Below are positions 8,324 to 14,552 of a DNA stretch of 14,552 nt, piece by piece. Under the pieces are notes generated by a model that did no database searches, had not been told where the DNA came from, and was given only the letters and a program-made list of their open reading frames with translations. Within the stretch, counting starts at the first letter, position 1; the number at the start of each line of letters is the position of its first letter. Position numbers and translations under genes: made by a program. Source of the stretch: Lunasporangiospora selenospora (lineage: Eukaryota; Mortierellomycota; Mortierellomycetes; Mortierellales; Mortierellaceae); assembly GCA_015680635.1 (NCBI GenBank), contig JAABOA010000160.1, positions 1,776 to 16,327 of the forward strand, in the 5' to 3' direction.

Positions 8324-11300
8324 ATGACTATCCCCACACCGCCCAGAGTCATGCATTGGGATAGGCAACCAACGACCAGCACACGGGAACCATCAGTACG
8401 ACCCGGCAGTCCGAAGAACCATCATCGGATGACATCTACCCTCAATCACGCACAACATCGCACCCTCAACTGGGATGCCATCGCCCCACTCTCTGACCTG
8501 CAGCGGCAGGGTGTGCAAGAACTCAAGGATGCATGTGGAGAGCTTCCATTACCAGCTAATGCAAGTCGACGTTTATGGGATTAGATGAACTCTGGCCCCA
8601 TGGAACCTAGGATGATGATGCCATTGCATAGCACATCTATTTCAAAGAGCTTTTATCCATTCCTCTGACATTCTGACAATTTTTGTACGCTCTAAAACTA
8701 GTTGGCTGTCGAATTCAACTCGCCCTTACCCACTGGAAGGTCGAACAGCTCGACAGACGTAAACTCTGCCCCAGGCTCGTCGCTTGGAGTAAAACCTCTT
8801 GGAAATCAGCTTCTCTCAGTTTCTCCATCTCTTCAGCCCGTGTCATCTTTCTCACCAAAGCTACACGCGTCCAAGGAGTCAGGAACATTGTCCCGATCTA
8901 AGCTCGATGATATATCCAGTATCGATGGAGTCAATGTGGATGAATACGAGGCTGGACAGCCAGATCCTATTGAGACAACCCAGAAATTCTTGGATTGGTT
9001 CTCTACAATTGAAGGAAAGATGGAACGTGATCAAGAGGATGTCTACAGGTACTTTTCTCTCTCTCTGATGAACTCGGACTTTGACCGACTGCGATATTGC
9101 ATCTGTCTAACCTGTCCGTATGCCTTTCTTATTTTGTCCGATGGTACTTTATCCATCACAGAAACTACCTGACCGTCGTTCAACTATACAAAGAGGCGTG
9201 TGATGGTTTCTTGACGCAAATTAATGAAACTTCAACGTGCTTCCAGGATCTCGAGGGTCACTACGAATTTGTAGAAGAAAAAACCCGAGCCCTACAGCTT
9301 GCTTGTGAGAAGTTACTACATGAGCAGGTACATATTTGAAATATTTTATTGATGTTGAACAGGATCACCTTGTTATACTTGACGCTAGCGCTGAATCTCA
9401 CACGTTATCTTTATTGGTTTCTTTTTCTTGCCCATAGAATAACCTCCAAACTCTTGCAGATACAATGGCGTCCAAACTGTCATACTTTCACCAACTCGAG
9501 GCTGTAACGCGTCTTTTTAATGCTCCAGGAGAGGATGTGTGTCTTCAGCCCGAATTCACACCCATGTTGGCAAAACTGGACGAATGTCTGGAATATGTAC
9601 AACAGAATGTAAGGAGTTGCTGCCTCCTGAGCCATGCAACTGAACCTTGTTTTTGATAGCTCTATCTAATATCCACTTTTGGTTCTATCTTACCGTTTTT
9701 TTTTCCCTTTCATAGCCCAAGTACAAGGATTCTGAGCTGTACCAAATGCGGTTCCGGCAATGTATGACACGCGGTATGACATTGATCAAGATGCACATGA
9801 TTGCCAAACTTCGCGCCCTAAGCGTTGAGGTAGTCTCCAAGAAACCTATACTTGCCAAAGGCGAGTCCATCAAGCCTGCAATGGCAACAGCATTGTTCTA
9901 TGTCAAATTCCGAACTGTTTCACCACCCCTTAGGACACTGGTCGCTGAGCTGGAGAAACGATGTGTGTCTCACAAAGAGTAAGAATTATGTCCTGTCCAC
10001 TTTTATGAGCTATTGCTAACCAAGGTACTATTGAGACTAATCCAGACAGTGTCATTTTATTTTAGGTACAACTCCTTGTTGAACGACTGTTACAACTGCT
10101 ACTTTTCCATCAGGCAACAACACCTCGAGCCTATGATTATATCCAAGATCCAGGAAATGGGCCCAAGTCAAGAGAACAAGCTGCAGTTTGTAAGTGACCT
10201 TTGCATTATCTTTGCAGGTAGCAATCATTCACTGACCGACATCTAACTCGTAATATTCTTTACACTCAACAAGGCCAGAGTTGGGCTCGCCTATCTGACT
10301 TCAGTGTGCATGGACGAGTACACCTTATTTTACAATTTTTTCAACACTGGCGAAGATGCATTATAGTAAGCATGTTGTTTCTGGAGCACTGAGGACTGAG
10401 AAATAATATGGTAGTAATCACCAGCTTTGCTAAACTTTCTGCCTGTTGCTGCACTTGACTCATTAGTGGCTTCCTGGATACGCTTATTGGGTACCTGTAC
10501 GACTACCTTCGACCAAGGATTATTCACGAGAATAAGATTAATACCCTGTCTGAGCTCTGTGTCGTCATGAACGTCCAGCAGTCAGACATTCCAAGTAAGC
10601 AACCCTACTGAACAAAATAGCCCTTGCTATTGCAGAGCCTTCGCATGGAACTAATATTATCTAATATGTATATCTAGTCGATGAGAATTCGCATCTGGCT
10701 TTTGGCTATTTGATCCGCAACATGCTCCAGGATACACAGCAGAGGCTTGTTTACCGCGCTCAGGCCTTGATCCGCGCCGAGATTCAAGGATTCAAGCCCA
10801 AGCCTGCAGATCTAGACTACCCAGCTTGTCTCCAAGGTGAGTGATTTTACTACCGCTTTGTGTAAACCAATCGGAATATCCGTGGATTCTGATTTTTGAA
10901 CCCTTCAACTCTGGCCCTTTAAAAGTGACCGGTGGGGTTGGATCTCTCTCGAGAATAGCTTCCTCTCAACATATACATAGAGCCTCCGATTCTGTGAGCA
11001 CAGCAGACTCTATTCCTGAGGTGTCTTCGCCTACCCCTTCTGTTGCAGGAAGCATTAGTAGCGGCTACTTTACGTCCCCGACAATCCATGAACTTGACAC
11101 AGGCGATATGTATCATGGGTGGTATCCGACCTTGAAGACAACCTTGAAGCTTTTGACAATGATTTACAAATGTGTCAACCAAACCATTTTTGACGATCTC
11201 TCTCAGGAGGCTCTGTCCAAATGTCTTATCTCATTGAAGCAAGTCTCGACGACGATCAGAGATACCAAGCATCCTGTGGATGGTCAACTTTTCCTAATCA

Positions 11301-12169
11301 AGCACTTTTTGATCCTCAAGGAGCAGATTGCACCCTTTGAAGGCAACTTTGTGCATACAACCAAGGAAGTCGATTTTTCAAGGATGACGGATGCCATTGC
11401 AACCTTGTTCAGGGATCGTGGCAGCTTGCTTAGCTTTGGTTCGTGGTTTGGAGCAGTTTCCCAGACGATCACGCCAACACTTGTGGATAGCTACTTGGAT
11501 GCTCGACAGGAAATTGATCGGGACTTGAAGCTTGTCTGTGAGACATTCATCTTGGATATGGGCAAGGCAGCAGTGAATTGCTTGGCCAAGTTTATGGACC
11601 AGGTAGCTGGACTTCGTATCCGGGCGGATGTTGAGGCTTCTCAAAGAACACAGGATCTTTCGATGAACAGCGGTCCATTGAGGCGGCCTCCGGTCTCTCT
11701 GAAGAACAAGCCCTATGCACGACCGGAAGAGCTCCAAAAGATCATGTTTGATTTTAAAGAGTCGGTTCCTCAGAGAATCCAGTGGACAGTACTGAAGCTG
11801 TCGACATATCTCCGGGATCCAAACACCGAAATGATCCTCATGCGTCCTATTCAGGTACTACCCGATTTCAGCGTCTACTATGAAGTACTTTTTGTTAAAC
11901 TTGTCCACTGAACATGCAATTGACTTTTATAAATTTCCTCCACCCCATCCTAGTCGTTCATCATTGAGTCGTATCAATCTTTTTACGACACGATTCTTTA
12001 CGAGTACGACCCTACCCTGACACTCCAAGCGGCACAAGATCCAAATGGGTTCAGATTGATCAACCATCCAGGAATGAAGGACCTGGAGCCTGTAGAGAAG
12101 ATTGCAGGCTGGGTCAGCGATCTGGTCAGAGCAGAACTTAGGAAGAACAACCCTGAATTTGAGTCATAA
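8324..12169 (+). CDS. COG3: Conserved oligomeric Golgi complex subunit 3 (COG3/Sec34)
   Basis: Eleven exons: 8324-8560, 8702-9048, 9162-9327, 9438-9608, 9716-9978, 10066-10189, 10274-10365, 10467-10594, 10678-10836, 10926-11854 and 11954-12169; all phases agree, giving 943 residues. COG is the peripheral Golgi tether for retrograde intra-Golgi vesicles, and COG3 belongs to lobe A. Recognisable landmarks are the N-terminal LNWDAIAPLSDLQRQ (residues ~48-62), a predicted helical Sec34 region at ~196-330 (KLSYFHQLE, FTPMLAKLDECLEYV), ALFYVKFRT, YDYLRPRIIHENKINTLSEL in exon 8, QERL-type QQRLVYRAQ in exon 9, and in exon 10 WYPTLKTTL, LSQEAL and DGQLFLIKHFLILKEQIAPF. It is longer than animal or yeast homologues (about 800-830), mainly through Ser/Pro-rich linkers at about 86-150 and 566-615. 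Nine introns are 83-113 nt GT..AG; the first appears to use a GC donor. No targeting signal or membrane segment is evident, as expected for a peripheral complex. Confidence 0.95.
8561..8701 (+). other. COG3: Probable GC-AG intron (first intron of COG3)
   Basis: The conserved N-terminal block ends GCT AAT at 8560 and is followed by GCAAGT, the classic strong GC donor hexamer. The next coding block begins at 8702 after a TCTAAAACTAG acceptor with CTGAC branch-like motifs upstream. Both sides are phase 0. The nearest GT (at 8571) would need an acceptor giving a different phase, and none that I tried leads into the conserved frame. The length of 141 nt is slightly above the other introns of the gene. 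Confidence 0.75.
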
Positions 12170-12450
12170 GAGCAATAACAAGAATAGAAAAAAAATAGAG
12201 AAAAAGTTTTTTTTAACTACTCCACCGGGACCCATTTCAAGGCTTACTAGTAGTGCTATGATCTCCAGTGGAGGGATGGTGCAACATTTTCCTGGATTCA
12301 TGGTGCCTCCCTCGGCTCTGAGCCGTGTAGAGACTGGGCAAGATCAACTTGAATGTCTAATCTAGAGTTTATGATGTGACCATCTCTATACTTGGCAAAG
12401 CTTTACATGGAAAGGGTGGGGAGGAGGGGAGAATAGGCTACTCTTCTGTG
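12170..12450. other. Convergent spacer between COG3 and ARV1
   Basis: The 281-bp gap separates two stop codons facing each other. Just after the COG3 stop, AATAACAAGAATAG followed by A-rich and T8 runs (about 12174-12215) could serve 3'-end formation. A G/A-rich patch lies at about 12411-12434. No gene, RNA or repeat of note is seen. Confidence 0.6.
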
Positions 12451-13803
12451 CTACATACTTGCCAGAGTGACGAGGGCTGAATCTCCTGTAATCTTTATAA
12501 AGGCGACCTGCATCAGCATCCGACAACAGATCCCGAAGAGAATGACAAGTGTCGTTGGGAGGTATCCTGTATCGAGAAAGACGGAGAGAGCCTCAATGTT
12601 GGAGGTAAAGACGATAAAGTATACTAAATGCCAAGAATACTCCAACGCTGTATAATCCCATATGACCATGAGAATCAGTAGCATCTTGCCAAAACTCGAG
12701 ATAATTAATGTGGTTGTGATGTAGTTGTATCTAGACGAATGTGCGTATCGGTTAAGGTGAGATGAGGCTCTGGGCGGTAAAGGGGCCCTGTGCCGACAAG
12801 TCCGCGTTGAAGCAAGCAAAGGGTACTTACTTTAAGATTGCATAACGCCCGCCATACCAGAGACTCACAATCAGCCGTACTCCGAAATGAAAGGACATAA
12901 ACTCTATAGAATACAGAGATACAGATGAGATCGTTTGAAGGAGACAGACTCAATATTCAACCAACCCAAAGTTCGGTGCCTCAAATCGTACCTGTAACGC
13001 ACAAAAAGAGGATATAGAGGTATTGAAAAACAAGTGGGTGTTGTGCGAACCCAATCTCGGCCACAGCGCCTTCCTGTTCAAGTCGGAACCATTTGATGTC
13101 TACGTGTGATAAATAGACCAGAGGGTATATTCTGTCAGCTCTAGTCTTTTCATGTATTCCAACAAAACCAACAACAATTCGATCTTTATGAGCACTTTAC
13201 TCAATAGGATCAGATACTACTTACAGACATCAAAAAGGATGAGTAGTATCCCAAGCTTGAACACGTTTGGCTGTCAACCGCAAAAAATCGGTTAAATGTT
13301 AGGGCATCATGATGCAACCCCACTACTCTCTGCAACATCCGAGCACTGTCCAGTTTATTCCTTACATCGATGCCAGTATCTCGATAAGGTAACCGATTGA
13401 ATAGTAAATGCCTGTAGACGGGTTTCTTGTGTAGCATCATGTCTACAAATATGATCACATAATCGTGCTCCACATACTTGTCTGCTAGTTTCTGGCAATG
13501 CTCCTATTCGTATGCCCACGACCAAACCCAGAAGATGAGGCCCCAAGGCAAGAATAGGCGAAGATAGAGGTATTCCATATCAATGAATTATTGAGATTAT
13601 GAAAGAGCGGACAAAATTAGCAAGGACAACAGGCATTTTCTACTGCACATTGGCCGTGTAGCGCTATTAGAAAAATGATGTTAGACAATGAGCAACGAAA
13701 ACAAATTATATCAACCTACACAGTAAGTAAGTCGAATGTTTCCTTTGCTATACTCTGTGTAGAGTGAGGAGACAGCGGTGCCACACTCGACACAAGTTGG
13801 CAT
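12451..13803 (-). CDS. ARV1: ARV1 family ER membrane protein (lipid/sterol homeostasis)
   Basis: Exons 13803-13720, 13503-13366, 13270-13225, 13099-12992, 12903-12831 and 12730-12451 on the minus strand join in frame to 242 residues, within the family's size range. The N-terminal Arv1 homology domain is complete: putative zinc ligands C4, C7, C28 and C31 (CVEC and CEHC), YTEYSKGNIRLT at 15-26, KLADKYVEHDYVIIFVDMML at 33-52 and the hallmark YRHLLFNR at 59-66. It is followed by several hydrophobic helices, at about 77-90, 110-124, 131-145, 154-175 and near the C-terminus, including SSFGKMLLIL and VFTSNIEALSV. ARV1 proteins sit in the ER membrane and are implicated in sterol distribution, sphingolipid metabolism and GPI-anchor synthesis. 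The second CxxC is divided by the first intron, at 216 nt the longest in the window. The terminal codons overlap a GTATGT, so an extra 3' exon cannot be fully excluded. A CTTTCACAAG tract just before ATG could also be a leader-intron acceptor. Confidence 0.93.
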
Positions 13804-14364
13804 CTTGTGAAAGACAAGAAAAAAAAAGACCCTCCGGTCACGATTCTATTCGACGTGCCCTTTTTTCTCCTGTTAGAGGGCTTGTTCTATGATCCAGAGC
13901 CAAGTCGTACGCGTCTGATTTTAGACAAAGGAGAGGAGGGATATTTCCAAAGAAGACTTGTGGTGTTCTTATTCCAGATTCAAGCAAGACAAGGTCAAGA
14001 ATTTTTATAAAAAAAAAAAAGGGAAGACGCTGCGAGTTAGGTGTGATGAGTCCCGAGCACGACCGTTGTTCCTGAATGCTGATCTGATGAAGAAGATGGG
14101 ATGGTGTCCCTGGGTGCAATGGACCTGGTGTTTGAATTTCCGAGGCTCAGCTGTGATGAATGTGGATCCTGATCTCCCAAGAATGAAGCTCCAAATGCAT
14201 GAATGTTCAAGTTACAAACGTGGTACCTTCGTTTTTATTGGAACTTGATGCAAGTTCCAGCGGGTGGGGTATTACACAAAAAAAAAACAGTCCACAGGGC
14301 TTGAAATTGGTATATTTTATCAGAAAACACTAGAGGGAAAAGGACTATTTCGAATTAAACAGGC
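13804..14364. other. Upstream region of ARV1 and 3' flank of the next gene
   Basis: This 561-bp stretch has no supported gene. It contains A runs at 14009-14020 (12 nt) and about 14278-14287 (10 nt), and a pyrimidine tract (minus strand) directly before the ARV1 start. Open frames on both strands here lack recognisable motifs and look like chance. If the right-edge minus-strand gene is real, its 3' UTR lies in the distal part, where TGATAAAATATACC on the minus strand (about 14310-14323) could act as an A-rich 3'-end signal. Confidence 0.5.
14002..14009 (-). promoter_or_regulatory. ARV1: Candidate TATA box for ARV1
   Basis: The minus strand reads TATAAAAA directly after a T-tract (the complement of A12 at 14009-14020), about 200 nt upstream of ATG 13803. 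A poly(dA:dT) tract next to a TATA element is a common fungal promoter arrangement. Motif and position only. Confidence 0.35.
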
Positions 14365-14552
14365 TCAAGATTGTTCGTCCGCACTGGATGTTGGGACTCG
14401 GACTAGGGATAACCGTTCTTGACCTTCACCACTTTCCTGAGACGCGTAGTTATCTACAACAATGGTGCATGAGAAAGGGCAGAAGGGCAGAAGGGCATCA
14501 GTCGTCTCGCTGATTCTTGAAGGTGATGGAAGAAGGGGAGCTCTCTTCACCC
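14365..14552 (-). CDS. Possible C-terminal coding end of a gene running off the right edge
   Basis: A minus-strand frame is open from the window edge to a stop at 14365-14367, about 61 codons, ending in SSADEQS. It is rich in Ser, Pro, Glu and Arg and shows no motif I recognise. An 8-bp tandem repeat (AGAAGGGC at 14481-14488 and 14489-14496), not a multiple of three, lies inside it and argues mildly against conserved coding. It may be the last exon of a gene transcribed toward ARV1, or chance. Confidence 0.25.
   Translation of the reverse strand, partial: VKRAPLLPSPSRISETTDALLPFCPFSCTIVVDNYASQESGEGQERLSLVRVPTSSADEQS

Noticed and set aside
8611-8676. C/D-box snoRNA candidate in the first COG3 intron (ATGATGA at 8612-8618, CTGA at 8665-8668 and 8673-8676)
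   Set aside because: The C- and D-box-like words are correctly ordered and about 50 nt apart, but no terminal stem pairs their flanks, no C'/D' boxes are evident, and CTGAC doubles as the branch site. Too weak to call.
13838-14248. Overlapping plus- and minus-strand frames of 67-96 residues upstream of ARV1
   Set aside because: They have no conserved motif, contain poly-Lys/poly-Phe from the A12 tract, and show no credible splice partners; they are consistent with chance frames in a promoter.

Overview
The window looks like ordinary nuclear DNA from a fungus. Its genes are broken by short spliceosomal introns (about 75-215 nt, nearly all GT..AG, often with CTAAC/CTAAT/CTGAC-type branch sites). 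It encodes eukaryotic proteins typical of fungi: a nuclear-encoded complex I subunit with a mitochondrial presequence, a mitochondrial carrier, a Golgi COG subunit, an ER lipid-homeostasis protein and a chromatin protein. Moderate GC, compact spacing and intron-rich conserved genes suggest an early-diverging filamentous fungus (Mucoromycota/Mortierella-like). That placement is a guess from style; no sequence search was possible. Having complex I argues against Saccharomyces-type yeasts.

Layout, left to right. (1) 88-3835, minus: a DDT + WHIM chromatin-remodelling accessory protein with AT-hooks, running off the left edge through an intron. (2) 3836-4550: divergent promoter region with a large imperfect inverted repeat and TATA/CCAAT-like elements. 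(3) 4551-5879, plus: complex I PSST/NDUFS7 (NuoB family), six exons, 222 aa. (4) 5880-6458: convergent intergenic region. (5) 6459-7824, minus: mitochondrial carrier (SLC25, most like the SLC25A44 group), two exons, 392 aa. (6) 7825-8323: divergent promoter region. (7) 8324-12169, plus: COG3/Sec34, eleven exons, 943 aa, with a probable GC-AG first intron. (8) 12170-12450: short convergent spacer. (9) 12451-13803, minus: ARV1, six exons, 242 aa, intact zinc motif. (10) 13804-14364: ARV1 promoter region with a TATA box. (11) 14365-14552, minus: a weakly supported 3' coding end of a further gene.

The exon models come from splice consensus, phase agreement across every junction and conserved protein motifs. 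All four complete genes close in frame. The genes form no obvious pathway or operon and serve separate housekeeping roles in chromatin, respiration, mitochondrial transport, Golgi tethering and ER lipid homeostasis. I see no mobile element, tRNA, rRNA, CRISPR array or biosynthetic cluster, and no convincing novel multi-gene system. The most interesting points are local: the inverted repeat between the divergent genes, the GC-AG intron, the PIP-like motif and unusual architecture of the chromatin protein, and lineage-specific inserts in the carrier and COG3.
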